From: Rhizobium sp. GN54
GTDB taxonomy: Bacteria; Pseudomonadota; Alphaproteobacteria; Rhizobiales; Rhizobiaceae
NCBI RefSeq assembly: GCF_021026345.1
Contig: NZ_JAJNCZ010000005.1
Span: forward strand, 62,001-126,000
Direction: 5' to 3'
Length of the DNA stretch: 64,000 nt
The position numbers were made by a program, and so were the translations under genes. Position 1 is the stretch's first letter. Each line of letters starts with the position of its first letter. The notes beneath the pieces are model-generated. The model worked only from the letters and a program-made list of their open reading frames with translations, made no database searches and was not told where the DNA came from. Shown here piece after piece: positions 54,394-63,844 of the stretch.

Positions 54394-55451
54394 TAGTCGC
54401 TCCCTTCTTTGCGGGCCGCAGTAAGCTTCAGGATTTCCTCCCCGATGGATGCGAGCGGAAGCTGATGTTCCACCGCCCCAAGTTCGTAGGCCACACGCGG
54501 CATCCCATATACGATGCAAGTCTTTTCGTTCTGGCCGATCGTGCGGGCACCGGCGTGGCGCATTTTCAGTAATCCGGCCGCTCCGTCCCGCCCCATCCCG
54601 GTGAGGATGACGCCGACGGCATTGCGGCCGGCAAGCTCGGCCACCGAATCGAACAGTACGTCGACCGAGGGCCGATGACCGTTGACCGGGTCACGGTCCA
54701 GCAGGCGGCAACTCGGCGCCGACGTGCTGGTGACCTGCAGGTGGCGGTCGCCTCCCGGGGCCAGGTAGATCTTGCCGATCTCAAGCCTCGCCCCGTCCGT
54801 CGCCTCCTCCACGCGCGGCGCGCAGATGCGGTTGAGGCGTTCGGCGAAGCTCTTGGTGAAGCTCGACGGCATGTGCTGGGTGATCACGGTCGGCGGACAA
54901 TTGACCGGAAACTTCTGGAGGACGGTGATCAGCGCCTCGACGCCGCCGGTCGAGGCACCGATCGCGACGATCTTGCGGCCGTTGCGGTAGGTCTCGGCAG
55001 CGTTGGCATTGGCCGGAGGCTGCACCGGCACGACCGGCTCGGAGCGGATGTCTCGGCGCTGCGAACGGGCGGCCGCCTTGACCTTCTCGGCCAGGTCGCC
55101 AAAGGGACGGGCGTCGCCCGGCTGGGGCTTGCCGACGCAATCGAAGGCGCCGATCTCGAGTGCCGCGAGCGTCGCCTCGGCACCGCGATGGGTCAGCGTG
55201 GACACCATGATCACCGGCATCGGGCGAAGCCGCATGATCTTGTCGAGAAACTCCAGCCCGTTCATGTTCGGCATCTCGATGTCGAGCGTGACGACGTCCG
55301 GATTGAGCTGCTTGATGGCGTTGCGGGCCTCCATCGCATCGCTGGCCTGGCCGATGACGTCGACATCGGGATCGGCGCGGAGCACGGCCGTGATCAGGCC
55401 GCGCATGGTCGGCGAATCGTCGACAACGAGAACGCGAGCTGGTGCTGTCAT
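54393..55451 (-). CDS. cheB: Receptor methylesterase CheB
   Basis: This 352-residue protein has a receiver domain (D11, D12, phospho-acceptor D57) and a C-terminal methylesterase with the Ser-His-Asp triad in [19 protein letters not shown] and [11 protein letters not shown] start at the ATG at 55451; the longer frame runs into cheR. It removes methyl groups from receptors for adaptation. Confidence 0.95.
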   Translation of the reverse strand: MTAPARVLVVDDSPTMRGLITAVLRADPDVDVIGQASDAMEARNAIKQLNPDVVTLDIEMPNMNGLEFLDKIMRLRPMPVIMVSTLTHRGAEATLAALEIGAFDCVGKPQPGDARPFGDLAEKVKAAARSQRRDIRSEPVVPVQPPANANAAETYRNGRKIVAIGASTGGVEALITVLQKFPVNCPPTVITQHMPSSFTKSFAERLNRICAPRVEEATDGARLEIGKIYLAPGGDRHLQVTSTSAPSCRLLDRDPVNGHRPSVDVLFDSVAELAGRNAVGVILTGMGRDGAAGLLKMRHAGARTIGQNEKTCIVYGMPRVAYELGAVEHQLPLASIGEEILKLTAARKEGSD

Positions 55452-56347
55452 GCGCGTCTTCCCCTCCCGGTGTAGCGATAGGTGGTGATGCCGATATTGT
55501 CGAACAGCGCCTTGGATTCGCCCGACACCCGCTCGGAGTGGCCGATATAGAGGTGGCCGCCTTCGGCCAGCATGCCGGTGAAGCGCGTCCAGATCTTCAT
55601 CTGCGTCGGCTCGTCGAAATAGATGACGACGTTGCGGCAGAAGATGACGTCGAAGGGGCCCTTGAACGGCCACTGGGCCATCAGGTTCAGCTCGTTGTAG
55701 GTGATCAGCTTCTTGACGCGGTCGTCGATCTGCCACTTGCGGCGGCCGTCGATGTCCACCTCGCGGAAATACTGCTTGCGCATCGCCGGGCTGACCGTTT
55801 CCAGGGCGGTCGCGTCATAGGCGCCCGCGCGGGCGAGCGCCAGGATCTTCGGATCGATGTCGGTGGCCAGAATGCGGATATCGTAATCCGACGCATTCGG
55901 CAGCATCGACAGGAGCGTGAGCGCGATCGAGTAGGGCTCCTGGCCATCGGAGGAGGCGGCGGACCAGATGCGGACGCGGCCGCCTGCCTTGGCGCGGGCG
56001 ATCAGCTCCGGCAGGACCTCGTGCTTCATGTGCTCGAAGTGATGGTTCTCGCGGAAGAAGCGCGTGAAGTTCGTCGTCAGATGCGACAGCATCTCCCGGC
56101 GGGCCGGCGCGCCTTCGGGCGAGGAGACGAGGGCGCAATATTCGCGAAATCCCTTCAGGCCGAGATTGCGGATGTGCTTGGACAGCCGCGAATAGACCAG
56201 CGAGGCCTTGGACTCGTTCAGATGAATGCCGGCATCGGCATAGATCATCGCTGCGATCTCGGAGAGGTCGCGGCGGGTCAGCGGATATTCTCCCGTTGCC
56301 AGGCATTCGTCCGGTGACAGTCTGGGCTCGAAGGCGGTCGACATCAT
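55448..56347 (-). CDS. cheR: Receptor methyltransferase CheR
   Basis: This 299-residue SAM-dependent enzyme has an all-helix N domain and a Rossmann domain with [31 protein letters not shown] and [13 protein letters not shown]. It methylates receptor glutamates. Overlaps of four bases with cheW and cheB show a tight operon. The start is one of two successive ATGs at 56347. Confidence 0.95.
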   Translation of the reverse strand: MMSTAFEPRLSPDECLATGEYPLTRRDLSEIAAMIYADAGIHLNESKASLVYSRLSKHIRNLGLKGFREYCALVSSPEGAPARREMLSHLTTNFTRFFRENHHFEHMKHEVLPELIARAKAGGRVRIWSAASSDGQEPYSIALTLLSMLPNASDYDIRILATDIDPKILALARAGAYDATALETVSPAMRKQYFREVDIDGRRKWQIDDRVKKLITYNELNLMAQWPFKGPFDVIFCRNVVIYFDEPTQMKIWTRFTGMLAEGGHLYIGHSERVSGESKALFDNIGITTYRYTGRGRRA

Positions 56348-56808
56348 GCGGCTTCGCTTTCGATATGGGGGAACAGCGCCTCGAGCTCGATCATGCAGAT
56401 CATCCGGCCCTCGATGGCCAGTATGCCGCGGGCGTAGTTCTTCGTCATCTCGTTGGCGATGTCAGGCGTCGGCTGCACGTTGTCGTCGGTCACGGTCAGG
56501 ATGTCGGAGACCGCATCGACGAGGAGGCCGACAGCCTTCTGGCCGACCTGCGCCACGATGATGACGTGCCTGACCGTCGGCTCCGCCGGCTTCATGCCGA
56601 GGCGCAGGGACATGTCGATGATCGGCAGGACCGCGCCGCGCAGGTTGATGACGCCGAGCACGTAGTGCGGCGCATGCGGCATCGGCGTTGCGGGGGTCCA
56701 TCCACGGATTTCCCGCACCGACATGATGTTCACACAGAATTCCTGATCCCCGATCCGGAAGGCGATGAGCTCCCGGCCCTGCGTCAGTGATTTGGCTGCG
56801 TACGTCAT
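56344..56808 (-). CDS. cheW: Coupling protein CheW
   Basis: This 154-residue SH3-like coupling protein (LIAFRIGDQEFCVNIMSVREI, then VINLRGAVLPIIDMSLRLG) links CheA to receptors. It starts four bases after cheA ends. Confidence 0.95.
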   Translation of the reverse strand: MTYAAKSLTQGRELIAFRIGDQEFCVNIMSVREIRGWTPATPMPHAPHYVLGVINLRGAVLPIIDMSLRLGMKPAEPTVRHVIIVAQVGQKAVGLLVDAVSDILTVTDDNVQPTPDIANEMTKNYARGILAIEGRMICMIELEALFPHIESEAA

Positions 56809-56812
56809 TTTA

Positions 56813-59113
56813 TCAACCGGTTGCTGCGAGCGAGATTTCTTGCTTCAGGGACTGGCCGCGCGAGGCGGCGACGACGGCGTCGACGTCGAGGATGAGCGCC
56901 ACGCGCCCGTCACCGAGGATCGTCGCCGCGGCGATGCCCGGCACGTGGGTGTAGTTGGCCTCGAGGCTCTTGATGACGACCTGGCGCTGGCCCTGGATCG
57001 CATCGACCATCAGGGCGCGCTGCCCGCCACCTTCGGATTCGACCAGGAGGGCGACGCCGTCGACCGGGTTGGCCTGGGTGGAGCGGAAATTCAGGATCCG
57101 GCCCACATCCACGAGGGGGCAGAAGGAGTTGCGGATCGAGATCAGCCGCTGGCTGGCGCCGAAGGAATGGATCGCGGATGCTTCCGGCTGCAACGTCTCG
57201 ACGATGGCGGTGAGCGGCACGACGAGCGTCTGGCCGGCGACCGTGACCACCATGCCGTCGAGGACAGCGAGCGTCAGCGGCAGGCTCATGGTGAAGACCG
57301 AGCCCTGGCCGGGCTTCGACGAGATGGTGATGCGGCCGCCGAGCGCCTGGATCGAGCGCTTGACCACGTCCATGCCGACGCCGCGGCCGGAAATGTCGGA
57401 GATCTTGTCGGCGGTGGAGAAGCCGGCGTGGAAGATCAGGTTGTCGATTTCCTCGTCCGACAGGTTGGCATCGGCGGCGATCAGGTCGTTGTCGATCGCC
57501 TTCTGGCGGACCTTCTCGCGATTGATGCCGCCGCCGTCGTCGGCAAGCTCGATGACGATGCGGCCGGAGCGATGCTTCGCCGTCAGCCGGACCGTGCCTT
57601 CCGGATTCTTGCCGGCGGCCTCGCGCTTCTCAGGCGATTCCAGGCCGTGGTCGACGGCGTTGCGGATCATGTGGGTGAGCGGCTCGGCCAGCTTGTCGAT
57701 GACCGTCTTGTCGACTTCGGTGTTCTCGCCCTCGGTGACGAGGCGGACCGACTTGCCGGTGACGTCGGCGATTTCGCGGACGATGCGCGACATGCGCTGG
57801 AACACGGGCTTCACCGGCTGCGCGCGGATCGCCATGACCGAGTCCTGGATCTCGCGGGTCAGCTGCTGCAGCTCCTCGAGGCCCATGTTGATCGAGGAGA
57901 CGCCGTTGTTGTCGTTCTCGATGACGCTCTGGGAGAGCATCGCCTGGTTGATGACAAGCTCGCCCACGAGGTTGATCAGGCGGTCGACGCGATCGAGATC
58001 GACACGGATGGTCGGTGCGGCGGCAGCGGCCTGTGCTGCCGAGGCCGCGGCTGCGGCAGGTGCGGCGGCGGCCTGCTGTGCGGCCGGGGCGGACCGGGTC
58101 TCAGTCTTGGGCGCTTCAGCGCGGGCGGCTGCGGCCATCGGCACGACGTTGTTTTCAGTGGCGGCAACCGGCTCCTTTTCTGCGGGCTCGTCGGCCTCGG
58201 CGGTTGCGCCGGCGTCGCCGTCGTCAAGGATCGAGAGGTCGAACGGGACCGGCTGCATCGGCAGTTCGTCGTCGCCCGCATCCGCTTCCACGTCTTCCTC
58301 GACGGTGCGGACCTCGAGGTCGCAATCCCATTCGGCGAACTCGAAGACGGAGCGGACGGCATCCTCGCCCTTCTCCGTGACGAGGGAGATCTTCCACGAG
58401 AAATAGGCTTCCTCGGGGTTCATGTCCTCAAGCAGCGGCAGGCTGTCCATATCGCAACGGATGCTCATCTCGCCGATGCGGGAGAGATCGCGCAGCAACA
58501 GCGCGGCCTCGTTGCCCTTGGAATAGAGCTCGCGCTTGGGATGGAACAGGATCTCGCAGGTAGGCGCAAAGGGCGCGACCGGCTTCTCCTCGTCGCCGAA
58601 ATCGTCGAAGGAGAACGGGATCGGCTGGAAGCCTTCGTCGTTGACAGCCGGCGCGGCAGCGGGTGCGGGTGCCGCCGCCTGTGACGCCAGAGCCGGCTTT
58701 GACGCAGGCGCTTCGCTCGCCGCCGGCACCTCGCCGTTGGCGAGCGCCTCGAGTTCGCGGATCAGCTGCTTGCTGCGCGCCTCGTCGACGCTGCCGCCAT
58801 CGCGGGCGGCATTCGTCAGGTCGGCCAGGACGTCGGCCGACTTGAGCATCACCTTCAGGACGTCCTGGTTCGGCTCGAGCTTGTTGGATCGAACGCAATC
58901 AAGCGTGGTCTCGAAGACGTGGGCGAAGGACACCAGATCGTCGAGGCCGAAGGCGCCGGCCCCGCCCTTGATCGAGTGCACCGCACGGAAGACCGCGTTG
59001 ACGGTTTCCGGATCGCGATCGCCATCGTTCAGCTTCAAGAGACCGGATTCCAGTTCGGCGAGCTGCTCCTCGCATTCCTGGAAGAAGATCTCCTTGATTT
59101 CGTTCATATCCAT
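56813..59113 (-). CDS. cheA: Chemotaxis histidine kinase CheA
   Basis: This 766-residue kinase has an Hpt domain with H46 (AVHSIKGGAGAFG), a long Ala/Pro/Glu-rich linker with a receiver-binding region (about 120-320), dimerisation and ATPase domains (HMIRNAVDHGLESPEKR, then ELADDGGGINREK and GRGVGMDVVKRSI) and a CheW-like C terminus (about 620-760). It phosphorylates CheY1, CheY2 and CheB. Confidence 0.96.
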   Translation of the reverse strand: MDMNEIKEIFFQECEEQLAELESGLLKLNDGDRDPETVNAVFRAVHSIKGGAGAFGLDDLVSFAHVFETTLDCVRSNKLEPNQDVLKVMLKSADVLADLTNAARDGGSVDEARSKQLIRELEALANGEVPAASEAPASKPALASQAAAPAPAAAPAVNDEGFQPIPFSFDDFGDEEKPVAPFAPTCEILFHPKRELYSKGNEAALLLRDLSRIGEMSIRCDMDSLPLLEDMNPEEAYFSWKISLVTEKGEDAVRSVFEFAEWDCDLEVRTVEEDVEADAGDDELPMQPVPFDLSILDDGDAGATAEADEPAEKEPVAATENNVVPMAAAARAEAPKTETRSAPAAQQAAAAPAAAAASAAQAAAAAPTIRVDLDRVDRLINLVGELVINQAMLSQSVIENDNNGVSSINMGLEELQQLTREIQDSVMAIRAQPVKPVFQRMSRIVREIADVTGKSVRLVTEGENTEVDKTVIDKLAEPLTHMIRNAVDHGLESPEKREAAGKNPEGTVRLTAKHRSGRIVIELADDGGGINREKVRQKAIDNDLIAADANLSDEEIDNLIFHAGFSTADKISDISGRGVGMDVVKRSIQALGGRITISSKPGQGSVFTMSLPLTLAVLDGMVVTVAGQTLVVPLTAIVETLQPEASAIHSFGASQRLISIRNSFCPLVDVGRILNFRSTQANPVDGVALLVESEGGGQRALMVDAIQGQRQVVIKSLEANYTHVPGIAAATILGDGRVALILDVDAVVAASRGQSLKQEISLAATG

Positions 59114-59129
59114 CGGGAGGAACCTCGAT

Positions 59130-59495
59130 TTAGGCGGTCACGCGCTCGATTGCATCGATGAGTTTGGTGGGGTCGAACGGCTTGACGATCCAGCCGGTCG
59201 CGCCGGCCTGACGGGCCCGGTTCTTTTTCTCGGCATCGCTCTCCGTCGTCAGGACGAGGATGGGGATCGCGCGGTACTTCTCGTTGCGGCGCACGCCCTC
59301 GATGAAGCCGAAGCCGTCGAGGCGGGGCATGTTGATGTCGGTGACGATGACGTCGGGATTGGCTTCTTCCAGAACTTCCAGCCCCTCGACCCCGTCCTCC
59401 GCCTGGATCGTCTCGAACCCGGCATTGTTCAGTGTCACCAGAAGCATGTTCCGGATCGTCCGTGAATCATCCACGGTAAGCACCTTCTTTTTCAT
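59130..59495 (-). CDS. cheY1: Chemotaxis response regulator CheY1
   Basis: This 121-residue receiver has D9/D10, phospho-acceptor D53 (VTDINMPRLDG) and K105 (IVKPFDP). In S. meliloti CheY1 is not the main motor ligand but a phosphate sink draining CheY2-P through CheA. It overlaps cheS by four bases. Confidence 0.9.
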   Translation of the reverse strand: MKKKVLTVDDSRTIRNMLLVTLNNAGFETIQAEDGVEGLEVLEEANPDVIVTDINMPRLDGFGFIEGVRRNEKYRAIPILVLTTESDAEKKNRARQAGATGWIVKPFDPTKLIDAIERVTA

Positions 59496-59791
59496 CGCTG
59501 AATCTCCTTGGCCAGCAGGTGTTCAATGTTGACGCCGATGAGTTGCATCGTCTTGAGGAACGGCTCCGATGCCTTGGCGAACGTGTAGCTGCGCTTGTCG
59601 GCTTCCCAGGTCTTGGCGGCCGCCATGAGGACCTGCGCGCACAGGGCGCCGACGCGCTCGACGGCAGACGCGTCGATCGCCAGGTCGCTGCCCTTGAGCG
59701 CCAGCAGCTTGTCGCGAAGCGCTGTCGCCTCGTTGAGATCCAGCACGGGTGCCAGGCTCAGGCTTTTCTGAGCGGCCTTCTTGCTCGCCAT
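59492..59791 (-). CDS. cheS: STAS-domain protein CheS
   Basis: This 99-residue STAS-like protein (SLAPVLDLNEATALRDKLLAL, then AIDASAVERVGALCAQVLMAA) starts at the ATG at 59791 behind AAGGAA; the GTG just upstream is less likely. In S. meliloti CheS binds CheA and speeds CheY1-P loss. It precedes cheY1. Confidence 0.85.
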   Translation of the reverse strand: MASKKAAQKSLSLAPVLDLNEATALRDKLLALKGSDLAIDASAVERVGALCAQVLMAAAKTWEADKRSYTFAKASEPFLKTMQLIGVNIEHLLAKEIQR

Positions 59792-59854
59792 CACTGCGTT
59801 CCTTGTCTGCTTGTGTCAGCGTTGATTGTCCGAAAGGTCGGTTCGGGCGCAAAC

Positions 59855-59878
59855 CAGCCGGCGCCTTCGCGCCGGCTG
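59855..59878 (-). terminator. Strong hairpin between icpA and cheS
   Basis: Perfect ten-base arms CAGCCGGCGC and GCGCCGGCTG enclose a CTTC loop, 43 bases past the icpA stop, with GGTTTG after. It may partly separate icpA from the rest of the che operon. Confidence 0.6.
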
Positions 59879-59921
59879 CGTCGCGATGAGAATTCGTGGC
59901 AGGGCCGCTCCTGTCGCACCG

Positions 59922-61508
59922 TCAGCCCCCGTGTCCGACCGCGCGAACCGGCGACGGGGCCGGCATGGGCGCATGGGAGACCTGCCGGGCCACGTCGGCC
60001 TGGCGCGCGGCCGAAGGCTGCGGCTGGCGGACGTGAAACTGGCGGATCGTCTGTCCGAGCTCGAGGATGACGGCGTGGAGGTCACCGCCTGCGCGATCGA
60101 CGCCTTCGGCCAGATCGACATCGGCGCGGGCCTGGGCGCCGATGCGGCCGAGATCGCCGCCCAAGGCGTCGAGCCTACCGACGCCTTCGTCGCTGGCGCG
60201 CGCGATGCCGGCGATCGAATCGTTGATGCCGGTGACCTGCAGGACGATGCTGCCGATCGCATCCTGGGTGCGGTTGACGTGATCGACGCCGGCCTCGACC
60301 TGCGCCTTGGTGCCGCTGACGAGTTGCTTGATCTCGCGCGCCGCATCGGCCGAACGCTGCGCCAGCGCGCGCACTTCCTGCGCGACCACCGCAAAGCCGC
60401 GGCCGCTGTCGCCGGCGCGGGCGGCCTCGATGCCGGCGTTCAGCGCCAGCAGGTTGGTCTGGAACGCGATCTCGTCGATGACGCCGATGATCTGGCCGAT
60501 CTTTTCGGCGGATGCCTCGATGTCGGCCATCGCCGACTTTGCCTCGCCGACGATCCGGCCGCTGTTTTCGGCCGACTGGCGGGTCGACTGCGCGGCCGCC
60601 TCGGCCTTGCGCGTCTCGGCAAGGTTCAGCTTCAGGCTGTCGGCGATCCCGGCCAGGGTCGCGGCCGTGTCCGCGAGTTCGCAGGACTGCGCCTTCGAGC
60701 GCTCGGCAAGACGGCCGGCCTGGGCGGACAGGGTTTGCACCATCGCGCCCGAAGCCTCGCCGCGCTCGAGGGCGGAGCCGAGATGGCGCTCGACCTCTTC
60801 CAGCGCGGTATCGAGCGTGCCGGCCAGCGCTCGCCAGCCCTCCGGCATCTGCGCCCCGGTCCTGTGGGTGAAGTCGAGATTGGCAAGGCTTCCGATCACC
60901 TCGCCGAAGGCGATCTCGAACGCGTCGTGATCGGCCTTGCGCTGTTCTCCCAACGCCCGGTGATGGCTGTGGCGAAGCTCGTTGAACCGCAGCGAGACGC
61001 CGATCTCCGCATCGACCATGGCGACGCGGACGAAGGCGGTGAGAAGTTCGGACAGTTCCTTGCGGCGGGCGTTCCTCGAACCCGGCAGGATGGATTTCGG
61101 CCAGTATTCCTCCAGCAGTCCGTCGACGACGTGTTCGAGGACGATGGTGTGGCCGGACAGGCGCCAGCGGGGATCGAGGCCCATCTGGCTTTCGGCGTCG
61201 GCCAGAACCTTCACCCGCTCCGCATAGAGACTGTCGAAGCGCGCATCGGTCAGGACGCTCCAGTGGGAGGCGTGGAGATCATGCAGGCGATCGATGGCGC
61301 GTTCGCTCTGGAACTGCCGGGCGGCGTCGGGAAAGGTCTGGAAGCGCTGGAAGAGATCGCGAAGGGCGCCTTCGACATGGCGCTCGAGGGTCTGGCGATG
61401 GTCGCGGAGGATGTCGCCGTGGGCAGGCTCCAGGCCAGCAAATCTCAGCCGGTCGCGAAGGCTTGCCGCCTGCCCCGTCTGAGTCTGTTCTGCTGGCGTC
61501 TCCTGCAC
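59922..61508 (-). CDS. icpA: Globin-coupled soluble chemoreceptor IcpA
   Basis: This 528-residue cytoplasmic receptor has no membrane segment. The N-terminal 160 residues are a protoglobin domain with the likely haem-ligand H82 (HASHWSVL, then [13 protein letters not shown] and GLDPRW). Helical linkers and a methyl-accepting signalling hairpin follow ([21 protein letters not shown], split here as [16 protein letters not shown] plus IEAAR). The start is a GTG directly after a stop in frame, with a poor ribosome site. It should sense oxygen or redox state and lies upstream of cheS as in S. meliloti. Confidence 0.88.
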   Translation of the reverse strand: MQETPAEQTQTGQAASLRDRLRFAGLEPAHGDILRDHRQTLERHVEGALRDLFQRFQTFPDAARQFQSERAIDRLHDLHASHWSVLTDARFDSLYAERVKVLADAESQMGLDPRWRLSGHTIVLEHVVDGLLEEYWPKSILPGSRNARRKELSELLTAFVRVAMVDAEIGVSLRFNELRHSHHRALGEQRKADHDAFEIAFGEVIGSLANLDFTHRTGAQMPEGWRALAGTLDTALEEVERHLGSALERGEASGAMVQTLSAQAGRLAERSKAQSCELADTAATLAGIADSLKLNLAETRKAEAAAQSTRQSAENSGRIVGEAKSAMADIEASAEKIGQIIGVIDEIAFQTNLLALNAGIEAARAGDSGRGFAVVAQEVRALAQRSADAAREIKQLVSGTKAQVEAGVDHVNRTQDAIGSIVLQVTGINDSIAGIARASDEGVGRLDALGGDLGRIGAQARADVDLAEGVDRAGGDLHAVILELGQTIRQFHVRQPQPSAARQADVARQVSHAPMPAPSPVRAVGHGG

Positions 61509-61991
61509 TTCTCAACCCCATGCACAATGCAGTTTCCCGGCCATCGCTGGCCAAGCCGGTGAATTCGTCCATGGGGGAGGCAACGTCCTGCGGTCTCAAC
61601 GATCCGCACGGCGTCGAGCGCGTCGGGCCGGTTTCGCCGTTCGCCTGTCCATGGTCAATTTCGGTGAAAGCTTGATACCGGGTCGAAACCGGTACGGGCG
61701 GTACGGCATCATGCCTGAGTGGGAAATGGTGAAATTCCCCATTCCGACGCGTGAGACCATGTTTATGGTTAATTCCTTGCCTGAAGGTTAATGCGCTGCG
61801 GCATGGCTGTACTTTCACGGCACCGGGGGCCCGGCCGCCCGCGCGTTTGCGTGCCTTTCGGCTGCTTGGCGATCGCCATATCCCTAGAATTCGCTAGGCC
61901 GGATGGCGTCTTGGCCAATATTTGGCAAGGCAAAAGCAAGTTTCGGATGCTAGTAGTGCTTTCCAGACGATGATGTCCTTGGGAATGAGCA
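61509..61991. other. Intergenic region upstream of icpA
   Basis: These 483 bases should hold the che promoter. Visible items are two direct GGTTAAT words (61767-61773 and 61786-61792), a CCTAG-N6-CTAGG palindrome (61883-61898), a GCCAATATTTGGC palindrome (61914-61926) and a weak relative of the class II motif at 61661-61680. Confidence 0.4.
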
Positions 61992-62105
61992 ATGATTGTT
62001 CTTTGGTTGAGTGCATTGATCTTGACTGCCGCAACGCTTGCAGCGGTCGCAACGCTGATCGGTATCGATGGCCGCCAGCCCGTCCGGGCGCCGGCGATTT
62101 TCTGA
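61992..62105 (+). CDS. Possible small membrane peptide, 37 aa
   Basis: An open frame encodes MIVLWLSALILTAATLAA then VATLIGIDG and a short tail RQPVRAPAIF. The first 24 residues are a clean hydrophobic helix. GGGAA precedes the ATG by six bases. It lies alone on the plus strand between icpA and rhaK, ending before the rhaK stop. It could be chance, since the region is GC-rich, and homology is not known to me. Confidence 0.35.
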   Translation: MIVLWLSALILTAATLAAVATLIGIDGRQPVRAPAIF

Positions 62106-62149
62106 TCCGAAACTTCCGGCCGGCCACGGATCGGGGTGCCCTCGGCGCC

Positions 62150-63511
62150 TCAACCGGAAGCGAGGCTGCGCCATCTTTCGACATAGGCCGTCGCAGCCCC
62201 GGGCAGCGACGGCTCCACCGGCCGCAGGCGCGGCCTCGGTACCCCTTTCACAGCCAGGCAGGCCGCACCGACACTGGTGCCCGTGGCACTTTCGCCCACG
62301 AGCACGCGCCTGCCGGTTGCCGCCGCCAGCATCGCCAGATATCGACCGTTGCCCGAGAACGGCCCCTCGACGATGACAGGCCCGTCCGCGCCGATCAGCG
62401 ACAGGCAGGTCGCACTCATGAGGGCGAGATAGAACGCGACCGCGACCTGGGCCTCCTCTTCCGTCAGTTGCCCGCGATCGATCGTCCAGCGGGCCTGGCG
62501 GCCCGGAAAGGGCCCGGAATCGTCGGGGATGGACGGCAGGATCATCGCCTGCCGGGCCAGAACGGAGGCGACGGCATCATCGCCGACGGGCGCGTTCCTG
62601 CCGCCGAGGAGCGAGAAGGCGCGGCCGCCCATGAAGCGGGCGGAGGGGACCGGGTCACCCAGCGCATTGACGTTGACCAGCGTATCGCGCCGCTCGTCCA
62701 GTTCGCAGTGCCGGGCGCCCATCGCCATGCAGACGACCCAGGTGCCGGTCGAGACGACCGCGTAGGGCGAAGGCGTCGTCAGCACATGGGGCAGGAGCGA
62801 GGCGTTGGAATCGTGGATGCCGCAGTGGACGGGCGTCTGCGCATCCAGCCCGGTGGCAGCGGCAAGCTCCGGCAGGATCGGCCCGAGCACGTCGGAAGCC
62901 TTGCGCAGGGGCGGCATCAGCCGGCTCCAGCCCTGCCCGGTCACCAGCGTCGAATATCGGCGGTTCACCGGCTCCCACAGGTCGGCGTGGCAACCGAGCG
63001 AGGTGACCTCGCCGGCCAGCACCCCGGTCAGCCGGTACGACCAGTACTGCGCGTACATCAGGATAGCTGACACCCGCCCGAACGCCTCGGGGAAGCGGCG
63101 CGACTGCCAGTAGAGCTGCATGCCCGCGTTCAGGCCGACGGGCAGCTTCGGCGTACCCGTCTCGGAAAAGGACGGTCGAACGGCCTCGTACTCCGCGAGC
63201 AGCTCCTGCGGACCCGCATGCTCATAGTCCAGCACCGGCAGGACCAGAACGCCGTCGCCGTCGACGAGTGCGGCCGTGGCGCCGTGCGTCGTCACCGAGA
63301 TGCGATCGATCCGGCGCTCGACGTTCAGCACCTTGAGACTGTCGAGAATGAAGGCCCACAAACGTTCGGTGTCGAAATGCGGATAGGGCGGCGCGTCCAC
63401 CACGCCGTTGGGGGTGGTGCGCACGGCGATCTCGCCGAAGCTCTCGCCATCGACGAGTGCCACCTTGGCATTCGTCTTGCCGATATCGATGACGGCGATC
63501 GTGCGGGCCAT
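62150..63511 (-). CDS. rhaK: L-rhamnose (rhamnulose) kinase, FGGY family
   Basis: This 453-residue sugar kinase has the N-terminal phosphate loop DIGKTNAKVALVDG, the catalytic-side text DSNAS (CGIHDSNASLL) and VVSTGTWVVCM, and the C-terminal FGGY-type adenosine loop VIVEGPFSGNGRYL. In Rhizobium rhaK lies with rhaU and the transporter genes, as here, and is needed for rhamnose transport as well as catabolism. It starts ten bases after rhaU. Confidence 0.88.
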   Translation of the reverse strand: MARTIAVIDIGKTNAKVALVDGESFGEIAVRTTPNGVVDAPPYPHFDTERLWAFILDSLKVLNVERRIDRISVTTHGATAALVDGDGVLVLPVLDYEHAGPQELLAEYEAVRPSFSETGTPKLPVGLNAGMQLYWQSRRFPEAFGRVSAILMYAQYWSYRLTGVLAGEVTSLGCHADLWEPVNRRYSTLVTGQGWSRLMPPLRKASDVLGPILPELAAATGLDAQTPVHCGIHDSNASLLPHVLTTPSPYAVVSTGTWVVCMAMGARHCELDERRDTLVNVNALGDPVPSARFMGGRAFSLLGGRNAPVGDDAVASVLARQAMILPSIPDDSGPFPGRQARWTIDRGQLTEEEAQVAVAFYLALMSATCLSLIGADGPVIVEGPFSGNGRYLAMLAAATGRRVLVGESATGTSVGAACLAVKGVPRPRLRPVEPSLPGAATAYVERWRSLASG

Positions 63512-63521
63512 GGGCTGCTGC

Positions 63522-63836
63522 TCATTCCATGTGAAAGACGGTGCGGAGCGGAACGGCGACCGGCTCGTTGTCGGGCTTCGTCTCCATGATGTCGGCCATA
63601 TGCGCCCACCAGCGCTTCATCACCGGGTGGTCCGGAAGACTGTCCATCGTGTGGTCGTCGCGCCGCCAGAGGACGCCGAAGAGAAGACCGGTCTCCTCGT
63701 CCAGATGGATGGAATAGTCGGAGACGCCGGCCGCCTTCAGCAGTGCCGCAAGTTCCGGCCAGATCGCGTCGTGCCGTGCCTTGTATTCCTCGGCCATGCC
63801 GGGGTTGAGGCGCATGCGGAAGGCAAATTTCTCCAT
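63522..63836 (-). CDS. rhaU: L-rhamnose mutarotase
   Basis: This 104-residue ferredoxin-like dimeric enzyme (RhaM/RhaU) interconverts rhamnose anomers. [20 protein letters not shown] with H22, [16 protein letters not shown] and [12 protein letters not shown] match the family. It lies between the permease and rhaK. Confidence 0.93.
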   Translation of the reverse strand: MEKFAFRMRLNPGMAEEYKARHDAIWPELAALLKAAGVSDYSIHLDEETGLLFGVLWRRDDHTMDSLPDHPVMKRWWAHMADIMETKPDNEPVAVPLRTVFHME

Positions 63837-63844
63837 CGTTCCCC

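Noticed and set aside
56765-58684. 639-codon plus-strand frame opposite cheA
   Set aside because: It is a shadow of cheA with compositionally biased sequence (DRLAGD-like repeats).
61922-63070. 382-codon plus-strand frame opposite rhaK
   Set aside because: It lies antisense to the clear kinase gene; only the small 61992 frame in front of rhaK is kept as a low-confidence candidate.
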